NCBI GenBank assembly: GCA_016868755.1
Contig: VGFU01000008.1
Coordinates: 1-54,689, forward strand
Direction of reading: 5' to 3'
Source: Bacteroidota bacterium
GTDB taxonomy: Bacteria > Bacteroidota > Bacteroidia > Flavobacteriales > Schleiferiaceae
Length of the DNA stretch: 54,689 nucleotides
The notes below the pieces were generated by a model. It had not been told where the DNA came from and searched no databases. It saw only the letters and a program-made list of their open reading frames with translations. Both the position numbers and the translations under genes were made by a program. Positions 1 to 7,852 of the stretch are shown piece after piece (the first letter of the stretch is position 1; the number at the start of each line of letters is the position of its first letter).

Positions 1-50
1 ACGGTGGAGTAGGCTTGAGGCTCGGGCGCCTTGCCTCGATTAGGCAAACC

Positions 51-80
51 AAAAAAGGGGGGCAATCGCCCCCCTTTTTT
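51..80. terminator. Perfect bidirectional intrinsic terminator
   Basis: A run of six A, six G and one C is followed by the loop AATC and the exact complement, giving a perfect 13-bp stem with T6 at the plus-strand end and A6 at the start. It can end the minus-strand gene at 98-676 and any plus-strand gene entering from the left. Bases 1-50 hold stop codons in two plus frames (10-12 and 41-43), so a gene end may lie there, but it cannot be assigned. Confidence 0.9.
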
Positions 81-97
81 ATTAACGGTCTAGAGGA

Positions 98-676
98 CTA
101 AATCCGGTACACCCCACTAATACCGATGGATTGGCCTGAAAGCGTTAACTGAGTTACAGGCACTTGCCAACTTCCATTGGATTTATTGTACCAAACGGAT
201 GCAGTAGGCGCAAGCTCCACAGCAACCGTCCAACGGGGTTTGATTCGGTAGCGAAAACCATATAATAAACTCGCTGCCGGACCACCGTTGAAGAAATCTC
301 CATTACTGCTTGTATATCTGCCAAGGCTGCCGCCGAGCTCTAGGCCCCAATAGCCCGAAAGGGCACGTTTGGGTCGATTTACACGCTCCAGGCCAAACAT
401 TGCGTTTGCATTCATCCAAAAGCTGGAATTGGGATCGCTGTGCGAGTAGTTGATCGAATTCTGGCCGGTCCGGAACCGAAATGTATAGCGGCCCGTGCCC
501 GGTTCGCCGAGCGCTTTGCGCGGACTCATCTTCACCATCAAGTTGTAGTTGACGAAGGTGCCAAACATGCCCCCTTGGGGCGGTGGGGTGCGGAGTCCAA
601 TTTGGGTTTCCCAGCGGTTTTGAGCAGACGCCGAAAGGGCAAAAAGAAGAAAGGCAGCAGTTGCGGTGCGGAACAT
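98..676 (-). CDS. Secreted outer-membrane beta-barrel-like protein of unknown function
   Basis: The 192-residue product begins with a typical signal peptide (MFRTATAAFLLFALSASAQ) with probable cleavage after SAQ. The rest is rich in aromatic and glycine residues in alternating patterns (for example RYTFRFRTGQ, LLYGFRYRIKPRWTVAVEL) and ends GISGVYRI, a hydrophobic and aromatic strand like the last strand of an outer-membrane barrel. This fits a small eight-strand barrel. No specific family is recognised and no enzymatic motif is visible. It stands alone, with the strong hairpin at 51-80 just after its stop and the sulfotransferase gene diverging from its start. Function unknown; surface location is inferred. 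Confidence 0.7.
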   Translation of the reverse strand: MFRTATAAFLLFALSASAQNRWETQIGLRTPPPQGGMFGTFVNYNLMVKMSPRKALGEPGTGRYTFRFRTGQNSINYSHSDPNSSFWMNANAMFGLERVNRPKRALSGYWGLELGGSLGRYTSSNGDFFNGGPAASLLYGFRYRIKPRWTVAVELAPTASVWYNKSNGSWQVPVTQLTLSGQSIGISGVYRI

Positions 677-733
677 GGTAGTTAAGTTTAGCGTAAAGAT
701 GCGGCAGTCCCTGAAAAGGTTGCACCCTCAGCC

Positions 734-741
734 TACCTTTG
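734..741 (+). promoter_or_regulatory. -7 promoter element TACCTTTG, four nt before a GTG start
   Basis: TACCTTTG matches the Bacteroidota -7 consensus TAnnTTTG. Only four bases separate it from the GTG start at 746. Since transcription normally begins about four bases after this element, the mRNA should start at or within a base or two of the start codon. Confidence 0.6.
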
Positions 742-745
742 GGGG

Positions 746-1594
746 GTGAAATCGGCGATTTACCCCAATTTGGTGGTGGGCGGTGCGCCTAAGTGCGGAA
801 CCAGCAGCCTCTTTTTTTGGTTGGCGGCGCACCCCGAGGTGGCCTCGAGCCGCGAAAAAGAGACCTTTTTTTGGGCACCCGAGGTCAACCGCTTCAACGC
901 AAAGTGCAATGCCATCGAGCACGGGCCGCAGGCCTACCCGTCGCTTTTTGCGCACACGGGCCACGCCAAGGTCCGCTTTGAGGCAACAGCGGCCTACATC
1001 TACTACGCGACAGCATGGGAGGGCCTAGCCTCGCTGCCCGAAAAGCCATTGGTGCTGTTCCTGCTCCGCGAGCCCGCGGCACGCACCCAGAGCCAGTTTT
1101 TGTTTGAAACCCACCGCACTGGGCGCGTCAACGGCAGTTTTGCGGACTACCTCAACGAGCCGCAAATTTTGAATCACGGACACTACATGCGCTACCTCGC
1201 CGAGTGGGAGGCGGCGCTAGGCCGCGAGAACATGGTGGTTTGGCAGTTTGAGCGGGTGATGCGCGATCCGCGGTCCGCCATGAAGCAGCTCGCCGTGCGC
1301 CTCGGTATTGACCCAGGTTTTTATGACCGCTACGATTTCGCGGTGCGCAACGAAACGGTGGCGATCAAGAGCAAAAAACTTCATCGCTTGGGGCTGCGGC
1401 TGCAGTCGATGATTCCGCTTGCCGTTCAGGATCTGCTGCTTCCGCTCTACCTTAAGCTCAACGGCGCGGGCCGACCGAAGGCCGACGCGGACCTCAAGGC
1501 CCAAACCACGGCGCTTAAGCCCCTCTTTGCGGCGTCCAACGCTGAACTGGCAGCGCGCTATCCCAACGATATTGATTTGGGCCTGTGGAACTGA
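746..1594 (+). CDS. PAPS-dependent sulfotransferase family protein
   Basis: The 282-residue protein carries the 5'-phosphosulfate-binding loop GGAPKCGTSS at residues 12-21, the signature of sulfotransferases that use 3'-phosphoadenosine-5'-phosphosulfate. A second nucleotide-binding stretch lies around LLREPAARTQSQF (the 3'-phosphate-binding region), and the C-terminus has the family ending (LKPLF...N.EL...DL..W). No signal peptide is present, so it acts in the cytoplasm. The acceptor is unknown; bacterial members modify polysaccharides, lipids or small molecules. The GTG start is fixed by the promoter element just upstream. Its last 10 bases overlap the next gene in another frame, so the two are probably co-transcribed and work on the same product. 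Confidence 0.88.
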   Translation: MKSAIYPNLVVGGAPKCGTSSLFFWLAAHPEVASSREKETFFWAPEVNRFNAKCNAIEHGPQAYPSLFAHTGHAKVRFEATAAYIYYATAWEGLASLPEKPLVLFLLREPAARTQSQFLFETHRTGRVNGSFADYLNEPQILNHGHYMRYLAEWEAALGRENMVVWQFERVMRDPRSAMKQLAVRLGIDPGFYDRYDFAVRNETVAIKSKKLHRLGLRLQSMIPLAVQDLLLPLYLKLNGAGRPKADADLKAQTTALKPLFAASNAELAARYPNDIDLGLWN

Positions 1595-2601
1595 GCGCTT
1601 CCGAACCTTTGGGGGAGGCTGGGGTTAAGCCTTCCGTGCGCCTTAGCCAACTTATTCAGCAGCTGCCGGGCTATGCCGGAATGCTGCGCGTGAACGGCGG
1701 CACCGTTCCGAATTCCTACGTATCGCTGCATCGACCGACGGGCAAGTACGTGCATCGGGTGCTGCTGCGGTTGGCGTCGCGCCTCCTGGAACACGGCGGG
1801 GTGCGCACCATTGGCCATGCGGGCGCCCCTGGACTTATTTTGGCTGAGCTCGACCCGCAGCGCGGCGCGAAGCAAATTCCGATCTGGCCCAAGGGTTACT
1901 CGGCCGTGGCTGCTAACGTTTTGGGCCATCCGGCGGTTCGCGACGCCGTTACGGTTCCGGCCGAACCCTTTATGGTGCTCGAACTCGACCCCTCGTGGAC
2001 GTCGTTTGACGACTACCTCGGCGCGATGAAGACCAAGTACCGCACGCGGGCCAAGCGGGCATTGACGCTGTCGGCGCACTGCGAACAGTGCGAGTGCACT
2101 AACTGGCCCGATGGCGATTGGCTCAATTGGGCTGCAGAATTGCTTGGAAAGACCCTTGCCGACAAGATGATAGCCCTCCCTGAAGACCTCAGCGAGCTGC
2201 TTGCGGCCTTCAAAGGCGTGTACGGCGCTGATTTTCATGTGTTGGGCTACCGCCACGACGGTCGCTGGGTCGGATTCATTACGGCGCTCCGCGAAGGCCA
2301 AACGCTTTATGCACTTCACATGGGTTTTGAGCCCGATTTTGCTCGGGAAGCGCAGTTTTACCAGCGGAGTATGATGGACGTGGTATCGCTCGGAATCCGA
2401 CTTGGCGTCGCGCACGTCAACATGGGTCGAACGGCTAGCGAAATCAAAAGCACCCTGGGGGCCAAGCCCTTGAAAAACAGCTTTGTCTTCATGACTACGT
2501 GCTGGTGGATGCGCTGGCTGGTGGCCGGCTACCGCCGGTGGGGGCTGCGGCTTCCGAACTACGAGCTGCGGTCGCCCTTCAAAGGCGACGGCACCGATTG
2601 A
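1585..2601 (+). CDS. GNAT/FemAB-like acyltransferase
   Basis: The 338-residue protein resembles the peptidoglycan-biosynthesis/FemAB-like branch of the GNAT fold. Visible features are an N-terminal half with ELDPSWTSFDDYLGAMKTKYRTRAKRA-type spacing (a conserved Lys/Arg-rich helix typical of the group, near residues 135-160) and a C-terminal half with the pattern HVLGYRHDGRWVGFITAL ... LYALHMGFEPDF, like the second GNAT domain. It lacks a signal peptide. It starts at GTG 1585, inside the end of the sulfotransferase gene (10-nt overlap), which implies translational coupling. Its substrate is not deducible; paired with a sulfotransferase it may decorate a lipid or cell-surface product. Family assignment moderate. 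Confidence 0.65.
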   Translation: MELSASEPLGEAGVKPSVRLSQLIQQLPGYAGMLRVNGGTVPNSYVSLHRPTGKYVHRVLLRLASRLLEHGGVRTIGHAGAPGLILAELDPQRGAKQIPIWPKGYSAVAANVLGHPAVRDAVTVPAEPFMVLELDPSWTSFDDYLGAMKTKYRTRAKRALTLSAHCEQCECTNWPDGDWLNWAAELLGKTLADKMIALPEDLSELLAAFKGVYGADFHVLGYRHDGRWVGFITALREGQTLYALHMGFEPDFAREAQFYQRSMMDVVSLGIRLGVAHVNMGRTASEIKSTLGAKPLKNSFVFMTTCWWMRWLVAGYRRWGLRLPNYELRSPFKGDGTD

Positions 2602-2614
2602 AGGCCGATCCCGA

Positions 2615-5002
2615 CTACAGCTCCAAAATGAACCCGATCGTCGGCAGCGTGCGGCCAGTATCGCTGCGAAGCAACTGCATCGCGTAGCGCGTCGGATCGT
2701 TCGGGTCCACTACGGGCTGCTTGCTGCTGGGGTCCCGTACCACGGTGAGGTAGGGCATCAACGGATAATCGTTGGAACCCAAATTTTGCAGGTCGAGGTA
2801 CCACGTAATGCTGTAGTTTTTGCGCGCCGTCACCTTGTCAATGCGGAAGTCGATTTGGCTAAAATTCGCCAGTCGCTCGCTGTTCACCTGAGAATATTCA
2901 AAAATTCCGCGCTGAAGGCGGTCCCAGTTAGCCCGCACCGAAGATGTCGCCGCGTCAAATGGCGTGAACGGGGTTCCGCTCGAATAACGGGCCTTGACCC
3001 CCATCTGCCAGCCCTTGCCCCAGACGCGGCCGGCCGTCACCGAACCGCTGTGGCGGGTGTCCCAAACCGAGGGCGCCCAACCGCCAGAAGCAGTCAGAAA
3101 TTCTGATTTGCCGTAGTGGTACGAGGCCATCCACCAGTACTTGCCCTTGAGTTTTTGCTGCAAAAACACCTCGAGGCCGTATGCGCGCCCCTCGCTGGTC
3201 GGGGTTGAAGCTTGGTCTCCCACGGCCACATAGGCTCCGATGGCGTTGGCGTAGCTGATTCGGTCCTGAGCCAAAAAAGGGTACCGCGAGTAGCCCTTGT
3301 AGTAGCCCTCGATGCTAACCCGGTAGGTTTGTCCGTTCTGGTATTCTACACCGCCGGCAAGCTGCTGCACCAAAGCGCTGGCGAGGTCCTTCTGGCGACC
3401 TTGGGCGGAGTTGGCCGCCTGGACAATCGCCGGCGGAAGCTGGCTGTACTGCCCCACGTTGGCGTTGGCCGTCCAGCGTTCGCTCAGCAGGTAGCGCAGG
3501 GCCAAGCGCGGAGACAAATTGTTCATCGGGTTGGCCGTCGAAGCGGAGCGCTGAGCGGCATCGGCGCGCAGGCCAAGGGTCGCAGTCAAGCGCGAGCCGA
3601 TAGGTTGCGACCACGTGGCAAAAACAGCAGCGCTCCCGTATGCTGAAGTGTCGGCCAGGTCGACGGTATCGATGCGGGTTCCGGTCCACCGCACGCTCCA
3701 AAGGTCGAGTGCGTAGGCACGGCGCTCGAGGCTGGCTCCGTAGCTGAGCTGTCCACCGCGCGGAAGCGGATTCTGGCGGCGTTCCACGCGCAGGCGCTGG
3801 TTGGTTTCGGTGCTTGCGTAGGCGAGCTGGCGGTCTGCTTCGAGGCCGGAGTTTTCGTTAAACTTCTCCGCCCGGTTGGCGATGCGGTCTTGGCTGAGCA
3901 CGGCCGTCCACTGCCCGCGGTCGTCAAAGCTGCGGTAGCGGATTCCGCCCACTTCTGTGCGCTGGGTGCCCTCGGGAATGTACCCCACGTTGTACCGCAG
4001 TGCGTCTGAAGCTGAAGTGTCGGCGGGGTACAGCGTGTAGCGGTCCCAGCCGCCCAAAGCGAGCAGGGTAAGATCGCGGCGCGCGTCAATTTGGCGGTGA
4101 ACGCGAACTTGGGCGTCTTGGTAGGCCGGGAGCACCGGGATTTTAAACAACCTGAAATAGTACTGGCTAAACGAATTGCGCGCACTGGCTGTGAAGCGGG
4201 TTTTTTTGCCTAGCGGACCCTCCAAGGTGGCCCCGTAGTCCGTTTGGCCGAGGCTGACGCGCAGGCCCAAGCGATCGGAACGCCCGTTGCGACCCTCCAT
4301 CGAAAGGGTGCCGCTGAGGACGTTGCCGTAGTTGCTACCAAACGCGCCCGACTGAAGTTCGGTGTTTTGAACGTGGTCTAGGTTGATCAGGCTCACGGCA
4401 CCTCCGCTGGCGCCCTGGATCGAAAAGTGGTTGATCGTGGGCAGCTCGATGCCGTCAAAGCGGTAGGCGTTTTCGGAGGGCGATCCGCCACGCAGCGATA
4501 TGGCGTACCCAAAGCTGGGTTTGGGCAAAATTCCGGGAAACGACTGAATCACCTTAGACAGGTCGAGCACAGCGCCCGGCATGCGCTGCATTTCGGCCCA
4601 ACCAATGGCTTTAATGCTCAGCGGGGATTCGGGACTGCTCGCGAACGCGTCGGCGGTCACGACTACTTCGCCGAGGTTTTGCTGGGCTTCGATTTCGATG
4701 CGGAGTTCGTTGGGCTTCACCGCATTAATCCACAGCTCGTGTATGGTCTTTACGTACAAACCTTCGTCGCCCGTCACGGTGAGGTTGGCGAGGCCCGAGG
4801 GCAGGTTATCGAACCGGAATCGCCCCTCGGCGTCGGTGCGCGTCTGGAAGCGCTGAATGTTTGGGCTCGTGGTGAGGACCACGTCCCAGCCGGCGGCAGC
4901 GGCACCATTTTGAGCAAAAACAACGTGGCCGTTAAACTGGGCCTGGGCGCGCAGCCCTAGCGAAGTAGCGAGCAGTACCAATGCCCCAATCCAAAATTTC
5001 AT
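2615..5002 (-). CDS. TonB-dependent outer-membrane receptor
   Basis: The 795-residue protein has a signal peptide (residues 1-22, ending RAQAQ), then a carboxypeptidase-regulatory-like beta-sandwich (about 23-110, with the TDAEGRFRFDNLPSG pattern), then a plug domain (about 125-240, including AISLRGGSPSENAYRFDGIELP) and a long beta-barrel to the end, which closes GRTLPTIGFILEL. Such receptors import large substrates such as siderophores or oligosaccharides using TonB/ExbBD energy. No SusD-like partner or metal-uptake genes lie nearby, so the substrate is unknown. The gene converges on the acyltransferase gene with only 13 bp between them. A TAATTTCG element lies four bases before its ATG. Confidence 0.92.
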   Translation of the reverse strand: MKFWIGALVLLATSLGLRAQAQFNGHVVFAQNGAAAAGWDVVLTTSPNIQRFQTRTDAEGRFRFDNLPSGLANLTVTGDEGLYVKTIHELWINAVKPNELRIEIEAQQNLGEVVVTADAFASSPESPLSIKAIGWAEMQRMPGAVLDLSKVIQSFPGILPKPSFGYAISLRGGSPSENAYRFDGIELPTINHFSIQGASGGAVSLINLDHVQNTELQSGAFGSNYGNVLSGTLSMEGRNGRSDRLGLRVSLGQTDYGATLEGPLGKKTRFTASARNSFSQYYFRLFKIPVLPAYQDAQVRVHRQIDARRDLTLLALGGWDRYTLYPADTSASDALRYNVGYIPEGTQRTEVGGIRYRSFDDRGQWTAVLSQDRIANRAEKFNENSGLEADRQLAYASTETNQRLRVERRQNPLPRGGQLSYGASLERRAYALDLWSVRWTGTRIDTVDLADTSAYGSAAVFATWSQPIGSRLTATLGLRADAAQRSASTANPMNNLSPRLALRYLLSERWTANANVGQYSQLPPAIVQAANSAQGRQKDLASALVQQLAGGVEYQNGQTYRVSIEGYYKGYSRYPFLAQDRISYANAIGAYVAVGDQASTPTSEGRAYGLEVFLQQKLKGKYWWMASYHYGKSEFLTASGGWAPSVWDTRHSGSVTAGRVWGKGWQMGVKARYSSGTPFTPFDAATSSVRANWDRLQRGIFEYSQVNSERLANFSQIDFRIDKVTARKNYSITWYLDLQNLGSNDYPLMPYLTVVRDPSSKQPVVDPNDPTRYAMQLLRSDTGRTLPTIGFILEL

Positions 5003-5006
5003 GCGG

Positions 5007-5014
5007 CGAAATTA
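5007..5014 (-). promoter_or_regulatory. -7-like promoter element TAATTTCG before the TonB receptor gene
   Basis: On the minus strand TAATTTCG, a one-base variant of TAnnTTTG, lies four bases before the ATG at 5002. A TTG lies 16 bases further upstream as a possible -33 element. This predicts a leaderless or near-leaderless transcript. Confidence 0.45.
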
Positions 5015-5072
5015 CTTGGCGTTTATCAAGCAAAATACCCACAAAAGTCATGTTTTGCCCCGAGACGGTGGG

Positions 5073-5636
5073 CTACTGGTTGTACTGCGTCATCGCCACC
5101 GAGGCTCCCGCAAGCACAAAGGCTTCGAGCTGCTTGATGGCGCGTTCGATGCCGGGGGTCAGGAACTCCAGTTCTTCGGTGGTCCAGCGTCCGAGCACAA
5201 AATCGACCTGGTGGCCTTTGGGAAAGTGCTGGCCGATGCCAATGCGCTGCCGGGCGTAATCCTGGCGGCCGAGCGTGGCCTGAATGTCTTTGAGCCCGTT
5301 GTGGCCGCCGTCGGTACCCTTGAGCTTGAGGCGCACGTGGCCAACGGGCAGCGCGAGTTCGTCGACCACGACCACTAGGTTCTCGATCGGAACCTTTTCT
5401 TCTTCGAGCCAGTACCGAACGGCCTTACCGCTCAGGTTCATGAAGGTGCTGGGCTTGATCAGCACGATGCTCCGCCCCTTGAGGCTGAACTGTGCCCGCT
5501 CGCCGAGGCGAGAAATAGAAAAGGACGCCTTTTGGGCCGTAGCCCAGGCGTCCAGTAGGTCGAACCCAATGTTGTGGCGGGTACGGGCATATTCAGTGCC
5601 CGGATTACCCAGCCCCACCACGAGGAACTTTTTCAT
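5073..5636 (-). CDS. pth: Peptidyl-tRNA hydrolase
   Basis: The 187-residue protein has the bacterial Pth1 signature from its first residues: FLVVGLGNPGTEYARTRHNIG, with the catalytic His in the TRHNIGFD segment near residue 21, and later KPSTFMNLSGKAV and the conserved GTDGGHNGLKDI segment. It frees tRNA from prematurely released peptidyl-tRNA and is essential in bacteria. Length is normal. Its ATG at 5636 follows the rplY stop codon with no gap, so the two genes are co-transcribed and probably translationally coupled. prs-rplY-pth is a widespread conserved order. Confidence 0.97.
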   Translation of the reverse strand: MKKFLVVGLGNPGTEYARTRHNIGFDLLDAWATAQKASFSISRLGERAQFSLKGRSIVLIKPSTFMNLSGKAVRYWLEEEKVPIENLVVVVDELALPVGHVRLKLKGTDGGHNGLKDIQATLGRQDYARQRIGIGQHFPKGHQVDFVLGRWTTEELEFLTPGIERAIKQLEAFVLAGASVAMTQYNQ

Positions 5637-6248
5637 TTATTCTGCGCTTACCTCGGCAGGAGTTGCCTCTTCGGCACCTTCGTCGTCGGTATCGGCCACG
5701 GCATTGCGAGACAAAGCGATAGACACGACGACCGCGTTATCGGCATTCAAAATCTCGTAGGGCTTGCCCTTCTTGATTTCTGCAACGCGAATGGCTTGGC
5801 CAATACGCAATTCGGTGATGTCGTGCTCAATGGACGAAGGAAGGTCGTTAATAAGTCCTTTCACCTTTAGATTGCGAAGGGTAAACTTCATTTTACCGCC
5901 GCTGCGTACTCCGCGAGCGTTACCAGTCAAAATCATCGGAACCTGAATGGTTACTGGCTTGCCTTCAAGTACTTGAATGAAGTCAACGTGGGTCAACGAG
6001 TCATTCAGCACATGAAACTGCATGTCTTGAATTACCGCAATGAAGGTTTTTCCCTCGATCTCAATCGAAGCCATGCGGGCTTCGGCCGTGTAGACCAGGT
6101 CACGGAACGCGAGGGTAGGGGCGTAGAAGTGAACGGGGTGGTCACCTCCGTACATCACGCAGGGAACTTGGCCCTGTTCACGGAGCTGCTTGGCGTACTT
6201 GGTGCCCAAATCGGTACGGACGGTGCCTTGGAGAGTTACGGATTGCAT
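5637..6248 (-). CDS. rplY: 50S ribosomal protein L25/general stress protein Ctc
   Basis: The 203-residue protein is the long (TL5/CTC) form of L25: an N-terminal 5S rRNA-binding beta-barrel (to about residue 95, with TLAFRDLVYTAE and HVDFIQV) followed by a second beta-domain (KPVTIQVPMILTG...ARGVRSGGKMKFTLRNLKVKGL) and an acidic Ala/Glu/Asp-rich tail. It binds 5S rRNA in the large subunit. It sits between prs and pth on the minus strand, 18 bp downstream of prs and abutting pth, so it belongs to one operon with both. Confidence 0.96.
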   Translation of the reverse strand: MQSVTLQGTVRTDLGTKYAKQLREQGQVPCVMYGGDHPVHFYAPTLAFRDLVYTAEARMASIEIEGKTFIAVIQDMQFHVLNDSLTHVDFIQVLEGKPVTIQVPMILTGNARGVRSGGKMKFTLRNLKVKGLINDLPSSIEHDITELRIGQAIRVAEIKKGKPYEILNADNAVVVSIALSRNAVADTDDEGAEEATPAEVSAE

Positions 6249-6266
6249 GGCTTAAGAAATCGAGGT

Positions 6267-7199
6267 TTAGAACAAAAAGTGGTCGCTGATGGACTCGTTG
6301 GATTGGACTTTGCGCATCACCGCGGCAAACAAGGGTGCTACGCTTAGGGTGCGGATTTTATCGCTGTTCCGCTTCAGGGGTATGGTGTCGGTTATGACGA
6401 GTTCTGTGAGGGCTGAGGCCTCAATGCGCTCGATCGCGTTGCCCGAAAGCACGCCGTGGGTGCAGTAGGCGCGCACCGACTTGGCGCCCTCGTCCATGAG
6501 CATGTCGGCGGCTTTGGTAAGGGTGCCAGCCGTGTCGACCATGTCATCGATCAAAATGACGTGGCGGTCGTTCACATCACCGATGACGGTCATTTTGTCG
6601 ACCACGTTGGCCTTCTTGCGCTGCTTGTAGCAAATCACCACGTCGGCTCCGAGTTGGTTGCCGTAGGCTGAGGCGCGCTTTGAGCCACCTACGTCGGGCG
6701 AAGCAATGGTCAGGTTTTCGAGCCCGAGCGCTTCGATGTCGGGAATGAAAATCGAACTGCTGTAGAGATGGTCGACTGGAATCTCAAAAAATCCTTGAAT
6801 CTGGTCGGCGTGCAGGTCCATGGTCATCACACGCGTCGCTCCGGCAGCTTCGAGCAGTTTGGCCACAAGCTTACTTGTGATCGGCACGCGCGGCTTGTCT
6901 TTGCGGTCTTGGCGGGCATAACCGAAGTAGGGAATCACTGCTGTAATATGGCGGGCCGAGGCGCGTTTTGCCGCATCAATCATCTGAAGCAGCTCAAACA
7001 AGTTCTCGGCCGAGGGCATCGTGCTTTGAATGAGGAACACGCGGCTTCCGCGCACCGACTCCTCAAACCACAGCACGTATTCGCCGTCGCTAAAGGGCTG
7101 CATCGCAACTTTGCCCATAGGCGACCCGTACTCGTGCGCAATTGCTTGAGCGAGTGAGGCGGTAGCGTTTCCAGCAAAGAGGTTAGCCTTCGGTTGCAT
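6267..7199 (-). CDS. prs: Ribose-phosphate pyrophosphokinase
   Basis: The 310-residue enzyme makes PRPP from ribose-5-phosphate and ATP for nucleotide, His and Trp synthesis. Visible motifs are the flexible-loop region FGYARQDRKDKPRVPI, the DLHADQIQGFF segment, and the PRPP-binding loop VILIDDMVDTAGTL. The frame stays open upstream to 7340, but that extension runs antisense through the tRNA-Leu gene and shows no Prs similarity; family members start MQPKANLFAGNAT-like, so the ATG at 7199 is chosen. It is first in the prs-rplY-pth operon. A TACATTTG element lies 21 bp upstream. Confidence 0.96.
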   Translation of the reverse strand: MQPKANLFAGNATASLAQAIAHEYGSPMGKVAMQPFSDGEYVLWFEESVRGSRVFLIQSTMPSAENLFELLQMIDAAKRASARHITAVIPYFGYARQDRKDKPRVPITSKLVAKLLEAAGATRVMTMDLHADQIQGFFEIPVDHLYSSSIFIPDIEALGLENLTIASPDVGGSKRASAYGNQLGADVVICYKQRKKANVVDKMTVIGDVNDRHVILIDDMVDTAGTLTKAADMLMDEGAKSVRAYCTHGVLSGNAIERIEASALTELVITDTIPLKRNSDKIRTLSVAPLFAAVMRKVQSNESISDHFLF

Positions 7200-7220
7200 C
7201 AGAGATTTCTTCAGGGGGTG

Positions 7221-7249
7221 CAAATGTACGAATTTCTTGTGTACTTTTG
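7221..7249. promoter_or_regulatory. Divergent promoter pair for prs and tRNA-Leu
   Basis: Minus strand: TACATTTG at 7228-7221, 21 bp before the prs ATG. Plus strand: TACTTTTG at 7242-7249, nine bases before the tRNA 5' end. Both fit TAnnTTTG. Clear TTG -33 elements were not found at the standard distance for either. Confidence 0.55.
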
Positions 7250-7258
7250 CCTTCCCTT

Positions 7259-7339
7259 GCCCAGGTGGCGGAATTGGTAGACGCGCACGACTCAAACTCG
7301 TGTTCCCCTGGAGTGCGGGTTCGATTCCCGCCCTGGGCA
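7259..7339 (+). tRNA. tRNA-Leu (anticodon CAA)
   Basis: The acceptor stem GCCCAGG (7259-7265) pairs with CCTGGGC (7332-7338). The anticodon stem CACGA/TCGTG encloses the loop CTCAAAC, giving anticodon CAA (7293-7295), which reads UUG. A variable arm follows, as expected for tRNA-Leu, and then the T-arm GCGGGTTCGATTCCCGC. The discriminator base is A. The 3' CCA is not encoded and must be added after transcription. Confidence 0.98.
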
Positions 7340-7358
7340 CAAGGACCCCTCTTAGCTT

Positions 7359-7781
7359 ATGGCTAATTCAAAAACCGCGAAGTACGACGCAGCCTATCTG
7401 CGAATGGCGGCCGAGTGGTCAAAGCTTTCCTATTGCCAGCGCCGCCAAGTGGGTGCGCTCATTGTCAAGGGCCGTAGCATTATCTCTGACGGATACAACG
7501 GCACGCCCAGCGGTTTTGAAAACTTCTGCGAAGACGAAGACGGGTACACCAAGTGGTACGTGCTTCACGCCGAAGCAAATGCGATCCTGAAAGTTGCTTC
7601 AACCACGCAGTCGTGCGAAGGGGCAACCCTTTACCTCACCATGTCTCCGTGCCGCGAGTGCAGCAAGCTGATTCACCAGTCGGGAATTCGTCGCGTGGTG
7701 TACGCAACCGAATACAAAGACCTTTCGGGCGTCGACTTCCTGCGCAAGGCAGGTGTAGAGGTGGAACTCGTTAGTTTGTAA
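7359..7781 (+). CDS. Deoxycytidylate (dCMP) deaminase / ComEB family
   Basis: The 140-residue zinc enzyme converts dCMP to dUMP, feeding thymidylate synthesis. The zinc and catalytic signature is complete: HAEANAI (His ligand and general-base Glu near residues 70-76) and the PCRECSK loop (two Cys ligands near residues 98-101). The GYNGTPSGFENF segment is the typical dCMP substrate loop, which separates it from cytidine and tRNA-adenosine deaminases. It begins 19 bp after the tRNA and may share its promoter. The spacer after its stop codon carries heptamer repeats. Other nucleotide-supply genes (prs, nrdBA, tdk) are elsewhere in the window. Confidence 0.93.
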   Translation: MANSKTAKYDAAYLRMAAEWSKLSYCQRRQVGALIVKGRSIISDGYNGTPSGFENFCEDEDGYTKWYVLHAEANAILKVASTTQSCEGATLYLTMSPCRECSKLIHQSGIRRVVYATEYKDLSGVDFLRKAGVEVELVSL

Positions 7782-7783
7782 CG

Positions 7784-7811
7784 GGTAACTCGCTTCTAGG
7801 CGCTTGTTTCG
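7784..7811 (+). repeat. Decayed heptanucleotide repeat after a stop codon
   Basis: Starting two bases after the TAA of the deaminase gene, the sequence reads GGTAACT-CGCTTCT-AGGCGCT-TGTTTCG, keeping the heptamer spacing (G at position 2 in all four units, CT at 6-7 in three). It is a degenerate member of the family seen at 7853, 24661 and 37872. Confidence 0.5.
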
Positions 7812-7852
7812 GGTGTGCCCGAAGCCCGCACGGTCAAAACCAATGCCTTGTT

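Noticed and set aside
1558-2415. A 285-codon minus-strand frame opposite the acyltransferase gene.
   Set aside because: It crosses the overlap of two plus-strand genes and has no signature; judged a composition artefact.
7200-7340. N-terminal extension of prs.
   Set aside because: It is antisense to tRNA-Leu and has no similarity to the enzyme; the ATG at 7199 matches the family start.
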